Shown here one piece after another: positions 24,481 to 34,801 of a DNA stretch of 64,000 nt; the stretch's first letter is position 1; each line of letters starts with the position of its first letter. The stretch is from assembly GCA_023376005.1 (NCBI GenBank), contig CM042163.1:1928848-1992847 (forward strand), read 5' to 3'. The notes beneath the pieces were generated by a model. It was not told the DNA's origin, did no database searches, and saw only the letters and a program-made list of their open reading frames with translations. This DNA comes from Doryteuthis pealeii (Eukaryota; Mollusca; Cephalopoda; Myopsida; Loliginidae). The position numbers and the translations under genes were made by a program.

Positions 24481-24576
24481 AAATTCAATAAATTTAATAA
24501 ATTTAATAAATTCAGATAAAAAGAAGAAAAAAAAAGTCAATATCGGAGATTACTTGTTTTAAGTACACCGGCACTG

Positions 24577-24637
24577 ACACACACACATACACACACACAT
24601 ATATACATACACAAACATACGCACACACACACACACA

Positions 24638-24690
<53 letters not shown>
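24577..24690. repeat. (CA)n microsatellite
   Basis: Over 100 bases of CA repeats with minor TA interruptions. Confidence 0.96.
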
Positions 24691-24989
24691 TATATTTCTT
24701 TCTTTTTGTGGTTTGTAGGTCTTATAATATACAGTATATCATCATCTGCTATGACTGATCGGGTAACGAAACTATGATCTATTTGAAGAAGCTCGTTTCT
24801 AGCCGCAAACATTGTCGTCTGCTTGTGGAAGGGGATCTCATTGCTCATTTGGTTAAAAAAAAAAACAAAAAACGATCTGATGCTTCCACCCCCAACTGCA
24901 CACAAAGGTTGGTCAGCCATTCAGATCAAGTGACAGCAAGCCCCCCCTTAAATTACCCCCCTCCCCTATCTCTCACCAGTATTCCCGCA

Positions 24990-25185
24990 GATCTTTTTTT
25001 TTTTCAGCAGTGCTTTGGTCTATATTGTTTCTCTTCCTCTCCGAAATTTTTTTTTTTTTTAAATTCTTCCGATTCATTTTTCAAGAATTTATTTGGAACA
25101 CTTCCGGGTGCAACAACGATTATGGGCACTACCTTAATTCGAATCTTCTACAGGTTTTGCAGTTCCCTTTCAGCTCTTATGTAAG
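24990..25185 (-). pseudogene. R2-type LINE endonuclease fragment
   Basis: Minus-strand translation includes RELQNL, a stop, then KIRIKVVPIIVVAPGSVPNKF. This aligns with RELKKLWNMKVKVIPIVDCA of the LINE at 38494-39632, the segment after the restriction-like endonuclease. An in-frame stop replaces the Trp codon, and the fragment is short at both ends. Dead fragment of the same LINE clade. Confidence 0.6.
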
Positions 25186-25197
25186 AACAACTGTAGA

Positions 25198-25283
25198 TTA
25201 AAATAAAGTAAAGTCGTCAGGGTGGCCTAAAATCGGTATCAGCCAGGGAGTCTATCCTCTTTTCACTAGCGCTAGACCAAGGA
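25198..25283 (-). repeat. SINE-A 3' fragment
   Basis: Only the tail and distal body remain (gtcgtcagggtggcctaaaa to gctagaccaagg). The tRNA-like head is missing; sequence passes directly into a LINE zinc-finger end at 25284. Confidence 0.75.
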
Positions 25284-25403
25284 GCCAAAAGGAAGGAGAG
25301 ACAACAGCAACTCCAGCAAGCATCACCGTTTGTTTGCAATCACTGCACCAGAGATTGCCATTCAAAAATTGGTCTGCTCAGCCACTCACGCAGTTGCAGA
25401 TAA
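25284..25403 (+). pseudogene. LINE C-terminal zinc-finger fragment
   Basis: 39 codons ending in a stop, containing FVCNHCTRDCHSKIGLLSHS. The C-x2-C-x3-C-x-SKIGLLSH pattern is the C-terminal finger found on many invertebrate LINE polyproteins. The upstream part is gone, replaced by a SINE-A fragment, so this is a 5'-truncated retroposition remnant. Confidence 0.7.
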
Positions 25404-25722
25404 AAAAAAAAGGAAAAAAGTGGACACTACGCCATCGTCTTCAATACACGGAAGGATGAAAAAAAAAGGTATACAATACATAAACCTATATCAAGCATCT
25501 CTATGCAGATTCTGGATACCGTGCAGAAGACCTGATGATGATAAGGCTTTGCTCCTGTGTGATCATTATGGGTGTATCTCTCTTCGCTTTTAGACACGCA
25601 CCTTTCAGACACTAATGGCTTTTTTGGTTTATTTACTTCTGAGTACATATTGGCCATGTGGAATTTTTTTGTTCCCCAGGTGTTTTTAAAAAAAAAATGT
25701 TTAATCCTTGTATTTTAGCGGG

Positions 25723-25870
25723 GGAATCCTCGTGGAGTAGTTGCAAATGTACTGGACTGTGATATCATAGTAAGCGAGTTCGTACCCCAGTCGTGCTATT
25801 ATGTTCACTTTCTGACTAAGAATGACCCATTCATGAATTTGGGTGATTTGGGTCATTCCATTCCTTGAGT
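25723..25870 (+). repeat. tRNA-like short repeat (family H)
   Basis: Box A-like region (gtggagtagttgcaaatg) and box B-like gcgagttcgtacccc, followed by attatgttcactttctgact. A second copy lies at 63598-63740 (aaacgagttcaaaccctaga, then attaagttcattttcagact). Confidence 0.5.
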
Positions 25871-26072
25871 TCTGATTGGCTGCTTGACTGCTTGATTTGA
25901 AGGACATTGTGGAGTCTTATATATATCCTGTCATTCTGCAGTAGACTTTGTGACATTCGGGTTTGTATTTAAGTTACAACCGTTTGTTGCCTTGTCTTCC
26001 CAGTTCGACGGTAATTGGAACTTTAATTATTCTTCAATACCCTTGGGAAAGGTATGAACTCTCTTATCCCTG

Positions 26073-26139
26073 CGCCCAGGAATCTCAAGGTTTCGGGTTC
26101 GATATCGGTCCCCGCCAAGTCAGAACATGAGTAGCATTA
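26073..26139 (+). repeat. SINE-A 5' fragment
   Basis: Only the 3' half of the tRNA-like head (ggtttcgggttcgatatcgg) and the first body bases survive. Confidence 0.65.
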
Positions 26140-26345
26140 AGTTTGTATTAAGAATAGTTACTTAATACCTATAATTGTTTACTAAGGATTATTTGAAATT
26201 ATATCAGCGCATGAAAACAAATATTTATTATTAAAAAGAAATAATTACTTGAAACCTTATAACTGAGTATGATTTATTAGTATTAGGTTGGAATACTTGA
26301 AACCATACAACTATGTACAAAATATTAGATGGGAATACTTAAAAC

Positions 26346-26667
26346 CATACAATTGTGGGTATTTGCCTCATACCCCACTTGTATTGACTGGGCACAAGGC
26401 ATCGTTTTAACGTGGGCCCATCCACAAGCCGAAGCTCATGGGTGGGAAAGAACAAAAATTGCGTCGATCCTTTCAACATTCCCCCTCAAGAAGGGCGCCT
26501 CAGGCACTGGGCAATAAACCCAGGCCCGTATCTTTAAATCAAGGGGGCAGGTATTGCCTGGGGGGATAGCCCCCTGGGATCGACGTTATTAATTCAAACA
26601 CACCGTCCAGTGGCCGAAGCACACCGGACCCCCGTCCCGAAGGACGGGTTGGAAGCATACAATTGTG
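26346..26667 (+). mobile_element. family G insertion with 12-bp target duplication
   Basis: A 298-base GC-richer element (26358-26655) flanked by perfect direct repeats CATACAATTGTG at 26346-26357 and 26656-26667. It shares 'cccacttgta', 'cacaagccgaagctcatgg', 'gggcgcctcaggcactgggc' and 'cctgggatcgacg' with an inverted copy at 57471-57735. Target duplication size suggests retroposition, but I see no clear pol III boxes or A tail. Class unknown. Confidence 0.85.
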
Positions 26668-26995
26668 TTTGGTTTGGTTTGTTTTACGGCATATCAATCC
26701 TTTTCGGGTCATTTAATGCCAAAATAAGTCATTTTGATAAAAGTTTCTATGTTTCAAGTTCTTAATATATTCAAATTGGTATAAATAATTTTCATTAACT
26801 TCATTTGGTTCAGTTTGGTTCGTTTAATGGTATAATAACCCTGTGGGTTATTTAATGCCAAAAACTTTAAAAGTGTGAGATAATAGTTGGTACTTTACAG
26901 TTGTATTTTGGTAGATATATTTTATGTATGTATTTTATATCTGATTCATAATTTTCTATATATTTTTTATTTCTTTCAAGAAGGATAAAATGTCA
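26668..26995 (-). repeat. family D repeat with tail hairpin
   Basis: Two tail-hairpin modules (26680-26725; 26815-26865), each preceded by ggtttggttt-type runs, then a body ending near tcaagaaggataaaatgtca. The same body occurs twice on the other strand at 32150-32400 and 32490-32790. Confidence 0.7.
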
Positions 26996-27235
26996 TATTT
27001 CTATTTGATAGGAATACTTCGTATCATATAACTGTGAACCAAACAAGTTCACAAATGTAAATATAAACGTACAAGGAACGGGATTCCCTAACCCCTAGGC
27101 AAAAGATAACCCCAGACAGGTTGACTTGCCGTTAAAATCAATCAATTCATTGTGAAATCGAGTTATTGATTTCTTTATAAAAGAGTTATTAAAAAAAAAA
27201 ACTTTTCCCCCGAACGGCAAACCCCAATCCTGTTT

Positions 27236-27800
27236 ATCATATATACGGTAGACGGCGGTGGGTGAGGGTCTTAATGTCTTTGGTATGACGTTAAATTCTA
27301 TCTGATGATGAAGTTCCAATTCTAGAGCTCTGGGGAATACGGAGTACCCCTTCATCACCATTACTCCCAGGTTCACTCTGAGGGTCTTAATGTCTTTGGT
27401 ATGACGTTAAACTCTATCTGATGGTGAAGTTCCAATTCTGAAGCTTTGGAGGAATGTGGAGTACCCCTTCATCACCATTACTCCAGGTTCACTCTGAGGG
27501 TCTTAATGTCCTGGATATCATGTTAAACTCTATCTGATGGTGAAATTCCAATTCTAGAGCTCTAGGGAATGTGGAGTACCCCTTCATTACCATTTACTCC
27601 CAGGTCCACTCGAACCTAGAGTGGTAGTACCTGTTAGGGTCCCATCTGTAAGTATTAAAACGTGTTTAAAAAATTGAGTTTGAAAAAAAATATACAAAAA
27701 CGAATACCCAATAAGAATGAATAAAACAAAATGTCTTCGGCATAAAATAACCCAACAAAGGTTGACATGTCGTAAAATCCAACCAACCAACCAACCAACC
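27236..27800 (+). repeat. family C copy with an internal triplication
   Basis: The block from gtcttaatgtc through accccttcatcaccattact occurs three times in tandem (about 27267, 27383, 27499; period about 116), where other family members have one. The element then continues through ggtagtacctgttagggtcc to a tail hairpin and (CCAA)n at 27780-27800. Confidence 0.8.
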
Positions 27801-27944
27801 TGAACGTTAACAAGTGATGGCAGCAAACTCGTGTTCAAGTATTGCCATTGCTTGATATAGTAACAATAATAATAATAACAAAAAAAAAAGAAAAAAAATG
27901 TTCAACAGTTCAAACAATATAATAGTGAGCTTCAAAAAAGTTCC

Positions 27945-28423
27945 ACAATGAGCTGCACGAAAGTGGCTCTTTAGTCCTGCCAAAGTCTTGCACATCTTCC
28001 CACAATTACAGGTATTTCCAGGGAGCACAGGGTATTTTATTCGGCAGTGCCTGGACGGGCGCCGGGCAGCAAAGGCCGCCGCCTTAGCAACCAGAAAGCA
28101 CCTAGCTAGCCAGCAAGCACCGTGCTCTCGCTCCGCAGTCCAGGAGAGAGTAAAAACCCTCCGTGGTGAAAGGGAGGAGGGTGGCGTCTCAACACTGCCG
28201 AGCTGGGGCTTCCGACCCGCCGATGCACAGATTGGTGACTGATCAGGCCAGCTTTGCTCATACATAGCCTTCCACACTGGTCACATAGTAGACCGATTTG
28301 AAGCCCTTGATTGTCTATTTTTTTATTCTTGCGAATATCTCTTTTCACCTGATCATGCTGTATACGGTTGGTCTCAAACTTTTCGTGCCCTCCTGTAAAG
28401 CTCTTCTCCATCATCAGTAGCAT
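27945..28423 (-). pseudogene. LINE C-terminus with two zinc-finger-like motifs, frameshifted
   Basis: The first frame (28423 downward) carries CDQCGRLCMSKAGLISHQ at about 28225-28285. After a frameshift near 28110-28220 the other frame carries CNCGKMCKTLAGLKSHFRAA at about 27950-28010. The C-x2-C-x3-C-x(S/T)-x-AGL-x-SH form matches LINE C-terminal fingers, not classical transcription-factor C2H2 arrays. No RT domain upstream. A host gene is unlikely but not excluded. Confidence 0.55.
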
Positions 28424-28691
28424 CCAATCAGATGTGGTATCTAAATAAATTTTTTTTATCCACTAATAATTGTTTTGTAGGTCAAAACAAATTGGATTAA
28501 ACCTTTGCCATTATTGCTTCCAGCAAAAGACGGTCAACATCCTCTTTCGAACAGAACTACTTATGACAAGTCATTAATTTTCTTTAGTTAATATCCATTT
28601 TATTTCAGCTATAATCCAATTGATAGTCTCGAAGTTATAGGTCACAACTGGTATTGCTAGAGAATTTATAGCCATCATTTTATTACTAGTA

Positions 28692-28830
28692 CAGTTGTAC
28701 CTTGACTTACGAGTGACCCAACTTACGAGCTTTCCGAGTTACGAGTTGTCACTCGGTCCAATTTTTTGCTTTATGTCGAGAGCTAAAATTTGAAGTACGT
28801 GCGAGCTTCAGATACGCTTATGTTAATTCA
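28692..28830. repeat. possible DNA-transposon end
   Basis: cagttgtaccttgacttacg followed by repeated ttacgag phrases resembles the ends of pogo/Tigger-like elements. No matching opposite end was found within the next kilobase. Confidence 0.3.
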
Positions 28831-29329
28831 GTTTGTTTAATGCTTCTTCTTTCGAATGGAAAAAGTTTTTTCAAGATAATATTAATTTTTATGAAAGTTT
28901 CATTGTGTTAAATATGGGGGGGGGTCACTGGAAAAATTGGTGGTACCTAAATAAGCCCTTTAATCTTAACGGTTTTTAGAAAAAAAAAATGAAAGTGGTG
29001 ACTTAATTAAAAAAAAAATCTGTCTATTTATTTATTATTAAAATTATATTTTCAAGTTACATACATTAGAATCATGTTTATTTGATGTTTGTTTAATGTT
29101 TAGTGTTTAAACAATAAACTTTATATAAGTTGTTCAACTAACTCGTATTTTTACTTTTAAAATTTTATTATCGTTTTATATATTACTTGTTATTGTAATT
29201 TTAGAAACAATTATATAAAAAGATGTTTATTTAATTTATGGAAAATAATACTATCTATTTTCCACCTTATGCAAATAATAAACATAATAAGTCCAAAACA
29301 ATTCTAATTATCTCCCTTTGTCTATAGCG

Positions 29330-29835
29330 ACAGAGCCCTAATGACTTAGCCATAAACTGATGAGAAAATTCATGCGATTGGCTAAGGGCCTTTGTCGGCG
29401 ACCAATCAGAGCACACGTTACGAGGCTCAGTTTGGACCGCCAATTTTGATAGTGAAAACTGCTATCACACCCTCTTGCCGCTGGAATCTATCTCAGAAGG
29501 ACGTAAATTTATACTCCAGGCGTTCACGGAACGAGAAGAAATTGGAACAGCTAAGGCAGGGCCGCTGTCCGCGTAAGAGGCGACTAACCAACTAGCAAGA
29601 CTAGACTGGATTTCAGATAAGTCCGCGATAAGTATCAAATCGCAAACAACTCACAAACAACTCACAACTTGAACATTTACAAACATTACACATTGTAAAC
29701 TTACACAAACACTTGTACCAACTTACATTGTATTTGTATTGTATTGTATTGTATTTGTATTGTATAACTTTATCTTGCTACGATAAAGCCTCAGTTTTGA
29801 TTATAAGCCTTGTGTGTCGTTAACTATTCTTTACA
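29330..29835 (+). other. LTR-like unclassified segment
   Basis: A moderately GC-rich unit (ccgctgtccgcgtaagagg near 29564), then a ttgtattgtattgtatt stretch and gataaagcctcag, reminiscent of an LTR U3-R region with a polyadenylation signal. No paired LTR, primer-binding site or flanking duplication was found. Confidence 0.25.
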
Positions 29836-30030
29836 GCATCTAACTGAACTGTTTTCTTATAAATTGCCGTAGATTGTATTTCCCATGTAAAAGTTCACTA
29901 AAAACATTCAAACTTCCAAATTTATTACGCCAAAGAAAAATATTATTCCTGAATAAATGAACATCAAAATATATTGCAGCACATAATTCATTGCATTTTA
30001 TTTTATTAGGTCTATATACAATACAATGTA

Positions 30031-30325
30031 GGAAGCGCGTGGTGTAATGGTTAAAGTCATGGGAAATGGACACGTCGCCCCGAGTTCAAATCCTGGACGT
30101 GGCAATTGCATTTCACTTAGCGCTAATACCCTTGGGAAAGGTATGAATCCTACTCTCCCTCTAGCTATGGATAAATAGTAGGGCAGATTGGGCTCTTTAA
30201 CCTTGGTTAGGCAACCGGTCTAGGAGAAGGAAAACTCTGAATGCAAACCTGTTAAACTCCGCTTAAGAAATTGACCTTGTGTCGCATCCTGTTCGTGCGG
30301 AGGGGTTGGTAAAAATATAAATATG
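30031..30325 (+). repeat. SINE-B, reference-quality copy
   Basis: Head: gcgcgtggtgtaatggttaa (box A region) and gagttcaaatcctggacg (box B). Body: gcgctaatacccttgggaaa, agctatggataaatagtagg, ggcaaccggtctaggagaag. Tail: cgtgcggaggggttggtaaa then AT-rich. The most complete of about ten copies in the window. Confidence 0.9.
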
Positions 30326-30364
30326 GAATTGCAAAACAATTATTTCTTTTTCTTTTTACGTGGG

Positions 30365-30450
30365 GATTCTTATGGAGCACCCAGCGAGTATTGTACTCTC
30401 TATTTAGTAGTAAAGGATCTGCAAGACTAGCTTGCTAACCATTATACCAC
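30365..30450 (-). repeat. family F SINE fragment
   Basis: Minus-strand tRNA-like head: ggtataatggttagcaagct and box B-like gagagtacaatac. Diverged. Confidence 0.5.
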
Positions 30451-30828
30451 TGTTTTTTTTATTTGTTTTTCTCCTCTACCCAGGTGACACCGGGTAGTTG
30501 CTTCTAGTCTTTAAAAAAGTAATCTAAATGTAACTATTGAATTTTATATTATGTCCTTTCAATAATTATCCCAATATTATCACACCAATATCAACTCACT
30601 ATAATGCAGAATCAATGGGAGGCATGAACCTGTTTCCCTGGAATTAAACGATCCCATCTTGGTGGTGGGGGTGAGGGGAAACAGTGACACTCGAAGTGTG
30701 TTCCTTATATCCAGTCTACTCTGTAATCATGGAAGACTAATGAAAATAAACTACGTATAATTCTAAACAAGTTTATTATTTCTTTGCGACCCGTTACCAA
30801 ATGATTCACAGCTAAAGATATACATTCA

Positions 30829-30990
30829 ACTATTCTCCCTCCAGCTATGGGTAAATAGCAGTGCGGACTGGGCTCTTTAACCTTGATTAGGCAACCAGTC
30901 TGGGAGAAGAAAAAAATATGAATTCAAACCTTTTAAACTCCACTTAAGAGATTGATCATATGTCACATGCTGCACGTGGCGGATATATAT
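30829..30990 (+). repeat. SINE-B 3' portion
   Basis: Starts within the body (ctccctccagctatgggtaa) and runs through ggcaaccagtctgggagaag to gcacgtggcggatatat. The head is missing. Confidence 0.8.
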
Positions 30991-31302
30991 AGATAAGTGT
31001 GGCGGAAGTGCTCATATTTGAAACTACCACATAACTTTTTTGCAACATGAATGTTTTTTTTAATAATTCATATCACTTTTTTGCAACATCAAGGTTTTCG
31101 TTTTGAATTCATATGACTTTCGTCTCCGCTCTTGATAGTACGGAGTATAAACAAGCTCTGAAGAGGATTTTTATAAAATCGAAATATTGTTCAATATTAG
31201 CTATGAATATGTTATAAAATGTTTTCACTTTAACAGCATATTGTGTTGTTTTCATATTCTTTTATCTATACTCAGACCGTTGGATTCATTTCCTTTCTTT
31301 TA

Positions 31303-31308
<6 letters not shown>

Positions 31309-31360
<52 letters not shown>
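31309..31360. repeat. (TA)n microsatellite
   Basis: About 52 bases of TA, followed by ggatgtttgtttatttta. The same phrase precedes the second TA tract at 31801, so two TA tracts with shared flanks bracket the hammerhead locus. Confidence 0.95.
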
Positions 31361-31363
<3 letters not shown>

Positions 31364-31504
31364 ATGTTTGTTTATTTTAGAAGCATTGTTGAATAAAGTA
31401 TATATTAAATTTTTACTTGAAGGCACTTACAATGCATGTATCGCATAAGATTTGATACTTTTTCTTATAGAAAATGAACTTGACAAGTGTAATCCCGGCA
31501 AAGG

Positions 31505-31655
31505 ATCGCTCGGTGTGTAGAATATCGTACAGACTGTTTCGACTTTATTAAGTCTCATCAGCGATATACACTAACGACTTCCTTCGGACAGAAATCGAAA
31601 CCGGGACCTCAGGAGGCATAGTCAAACACTATACCGCCTTGGCCACAGTACACAG
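31505..31655 (-). mobile_element. tRNA-like plus hammerhead SINE (HHR-SINE), locus 1
   Basis: On the minus strand: ggccaaggcggtatagtgtt (box A region), cccggtttcgatttctg (box B region, 31590-31608), and about 20 bases later a complete hammerhead motif. Same order as 33945-34120 and 61756-61860. Poly(TA) lies further downstream at 31309-31360. Confidence 0.65.
31515..31571 (-). ncRNA. hammerhead ribozyme, type I, all core bases intact
   Basis: Predicted self-cleaving RNA. Core CTGATGA (31561-31555); stem II GACTT/AAGTC with loop AATA, perfect 5 bp; GAA (31540-31538); stem III ACAG/CTGT around one T; cleavage after the A at 31528 in GTA, an allowed NUH site. Stem I pairs ATATCG with CGATAT, then GTGTA with TACAC past a TC bulge. 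Stem III is too short for a stable monomer loop, so cleavage may need a dimer, as reported for Penelope-associated hammerheads. Activity is inferred, not shown. Confidence 0.85.
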
Positions 31656-31802
31656 CTAACAATCCCTGCGAAATTAACCTTGTCAAATGATACTACACGC
31701 CTCTACCATAATAGGTAAGGGGGCGTTGAGAGAATAATAACAACAAACAGGCCTCATGCCCTTCGGCGAAGTGAATAAGATTTTTGGATGTTTGTTTATT
31801 TA

Positions 31803-31807
<5 letters not shown>

Positions 31808-31864
<57 letters not shown>
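31808..31864. repeat. (TA)n microsatellite
   Basis: About 57 bases of TA. Confidence 0.95.
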
Positions 31865-31869
<5 letters not shown>

Positions 31870-32149
31870 CCAATTTAAACTACATTCCATAATTGAGTAA
31901 ATAAATCAAAACAGGTTGTTTACGCTCATTATAAATGTCATGGGTGTATTTAAGTTATTATAAACAAATTATCAAAATTAAAGATATCGTACTAAGCTGA
32001 ATTTGTTATTTCCCATGTTCATCTCACAGTTCAATACATTTGACACACTGTTTCTCAACTATGTCAGCCACAAGGCAGATCGATTGATTAAGTTATTTAT
32101 TTTTATTGAATAGAATTTCTCTAGATTCTTCAACGCAAATAATATGAGA

Positions 32150-32945
32150 GATCTATTTGAGAATATTAACATGGATGACATTTTATCCTTCTTGAGAGAA
32201 ATAAAAATATACAGAAAATTATGAATCAGATATAAAATATATCCATGAAATACATCAACAAAAATACAACTGTAAAGGAATCTTGAGTACCAATTTTTAT
32301 TTCACACTCCAAGAGATTTGGGCATTAGATAACCCACAGAGTTATTACATCATTAAACAAACCAAACCAAACCAAACCAAATGAAGTCAATGAAAATTAT
32401 TTAAACCGATTTAAATCATCCAGTTATCCTGAAATAGAAACATCCAAATCATCACAGTGTGTGAAGTTTTCGCTCCAACCAGAAATATATATTTCAACGC
32501 AAATAATATGAGTGATCTGTTTGAGAATATTAACATGGATGACATTTTATCCTTCTTGAGAGAAATAAGAATATACTAAAAGTTATGAATCAGATATAAA
32601 ATACATCCACGAAATATATATACAAAAATACACCTGTAAAGGAAACTTGAATACCAACTTTTATCTCATACTCTAACAGATTTTTTGGCATTAAATAACC
32701 CACAGGGTTATTACACCATTAAACAAGCCAACCCAACCCAACCCAACCCAACCCAAACCAAACCAAACCAAATGAAGTTAATGAAAATGATTTATACCAA
32801 AGATATTAAGAACTTGAAACTTGAAAGCTTTTATCAAAATGATTTGTTTCGGCTTTAAATGACCCGAAAAGGGTTGATATGCCGTAAATCAAACCATTCC
32901 AAACCAAACCAAACCAAACCAAACCAAACCAAACCAGATTTTGGT
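32150..32945 (+). repeat. family D repeat, tandem pair
   Basis: Body block beginning gcaaataatatgag is found at 32135 and 32499, each followed by 'gacattttatccttcttgag', a tail hairpin and (AAACC)n (32355-32380; 32720-32770). A third tail module with (AAACC)n is at 32855-32937. The copies are diverged but in the same order and orientation. Confidence 0.75.
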
Positions 32946-33045
32946 TCATTTTACAAGTTCTTCCTTGTTTTATATTAAACTTTCTTAAACTTTCCCTAAA
33001 CTTAAATTTAAACAACTTTGTTTTCTTTATAATTGAGTATATATA

Positions 33046-33440
33046 GGTGGCGTCTGGTGTAATGGTTATTGTCATAGAAAACGAACTCATCGACCCGAAC
33101 TAGACGATTCTGCTTGCATTTCACATCACAATTTCTGGGCAACATCAAAATTTCCTTAAACTTCAATTTAAATGGAGGCGCGTTGTGTAATGGTTATCAC
33201 CGTAGGAAATGGATACGGCGACCCGAGTTCAAATCCTGGACGAGGCTGTTTGCATTTCTTATATCGCTAATACCCTAGGGAAAAGTATGCATTCAACTAA
33301 TCTCCCTCTAGCTATGGATAAATAGTAGGACAGATTGGGCTCTTTAACCATGGTTAGGTAACCAGTCTAGGAGAAGGGAAGCTCTGAATTCAAATCCGTT
33401 GAGCTCAGCTTTAAAAATGACCTTGTGTTACATCTTTGGC
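33046..33440 (+). repeat. SINE-B fragment followed by SINE-B copy
   Basis: 33046-33125 is a head-only fragment (ggtgtaatggttattgtcat). 33174-33440 is near complete: head cgttgtgtaatggttatcac, box B gagttcaaatcctgg, body, and a tail stopping at gttacatcttt. Confidence 0.82.
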
Positions 33441-33755
33441 TGAATACATACAAAGATAAATTTGGCATTAAATAACCCAGGAAAATTGACATGCCATTAA
33501 AACAAAGAAACCCAACCTCTCTCTTTATTTTGTAGTTAAGATAGATTAGCTGAAAAAAACAAAACAGACCCCGTTAAACTCCGCTTAAGAAAAATGGGAG
33601 AATTGTATATGAAGAAAAGGGAGTAACCGGTGTCGGCCTGTCGTTGGTTCCGGGATGTGTGAAAACATTCAAGAAATGGCGAGGGGCCCATATACAACCA
33701 ACAATTCTCCAATTTTTTCGCAAGTCCTCTACTAAAACCACACATCATTTCACAT

Positions 33756-33805
33756 CATGTTCTGATGAAGATTTACTAAAATCGAAACATTATAACGTCA
33801 ACTTC
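33756..33805 (+). ncRNA. hammerhead-like motif (near-consensus)
   Basis: CTGATGA (33762-33768), one extra A, perfect stem II GATTT/AAATC with loop ACTA (33770-33783), GAA, then acattataacgt, a palindrome but for one A that looks like a decayed CG, then C and a 3-bp stem I (GTT/AAC). The extra base and weak stem I make activity doubtful. Flanking sequence is consistent with a Penelope terminal region. Confidence 0.5.
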
Positions 33806-33944
33806 ACTATCAAGAATAAAACTCATCTTTTGGAATACTTCGTGTTTTTTTCTAATTTTCTACATATTTGAGTGTATATATAATACACACAAAGCGATGT
33901 GTGTATTAAAACAGTTAAAATCCCCTTCCCATTCTGTAAGTGAA

Positions 33945-34068
33945 GACAGCCTAATGGTTAAGGTGCCGGACTGACACCCAACCGATCGGATTTCAGCTGT
34001 AGGTAGCTTACAAAAATGTCTAGCCACACTGAAGAGACTTGATAAGTCGAAACACGTGTCTGTGGATG

Positions 34069-34120
<52 letters not shown>
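33945..34120 (+). mobile_element. HHR-SINE, locus 2, with (TA)n tail
   Basis: tRNA-like region cctaatggttaaggtgccgg (box A) and gatcggatttcagctg (degenerate box B), a short spacer, the intact hammerhead at 34018-34070, then directly a (TA)n tract to 34120. The most complete example of the promoter-ribozyme-tail layout. Confidence 0.7.
34018..34070 (+). ncRNA. hammerhead ribozyme, type I, all core bases intact
   Basis: Core CTGAAGA (34029-34035, fits CUGANGA); stem II GACTT (34036-34040)/AAGTC (34044-34048), loop GAT; GAA (34049-34051); stem III ACAC/GTGT, a perfect palindrome with no loop; cleavage after C34060 in GTC. Stem I: CCACA (34024-34028) with TGTGG (34061-34065), extended by GTC (34018-34020) with GAC (34068-34070). 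A loopless palindromic stem III implies a dimer is the active form. Confidence 0.88.
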
Positions 34121-34126
<6 letters not shown>

Positions 34127-34128
34127 TC

Positions 34129-34387
34129 GACCCCTCCTTACGAGCAGGATTCGACACTAGGTCAATTTCTTAATTCAGAGTTGTCCTTCTCATAGACTAG
34201 GTTACCTAGCCATGGTTAAAGAGCCCAGTCTGCCCTGTTATTTACCCATAGCTTGAAGGAGAATTGGATTCATACCTTTCTCAAGGGTATTAGCGCCATG
34301 TGAAATGCAAACAGATTCGTTCTGGAATTGAACTCGGGTCAACAAGTCCATTTCCCATGACTCTAACCATTAGACCACGCGCCTCCA
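34129..34387 (-). repeat. SINE-B, near full length
   Basis: Minus-strand copy from the tail (cctccttacgagcaggat) through ctctttaaccatggctaggt (minus) to the tRNA-like head at ggcgcgtggtctaatggtta. Directly abuts the (TA)n of the HHR-SINE. Confidence 0.85.
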
Positions 34388-34764
34388 TAAATGTGTGTAT
34401 ATAAACACTTTGTTTAAACTGACTGTAAATGTCACGAGTTCTTTTAATAGAAACAACAAAAAGATATTATGAAGATATAATCGAAATGATCCTCATTGCG
34501 GTGTATTGATATTTATTAAGCCGAGCTTAGTAGGGCACAATGCCAAAAAATAAAAAGAATCTGTGAAGCAAAAGAGTTAATCTTCAAAGCAGCAAAAGCC
34601 TGTCGGCCTTGAAAATCAGCATTGACTTTTACGTTTAGGATCAAACACACAAATGTCGGCGGCGGCGTAAAAAAAACAAAAAAACAAAAAAAAAAAAAAC
34701 ATGTTTTTGGTCACGTGGCTGACACCGGTCACATTGTAACATTGCTTTTATTATTTATTTATAG

Positions 34765-34766
34765 TG

Positions 34767-34801
<35 letters not shown>

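Noticed and set aside
27945..28423. Host C2H2 zinc-finger gene
   Set aside because: Finger spacing and the AGLxSH form match LINE C-termini, and the frame is shifted between the two fingers.
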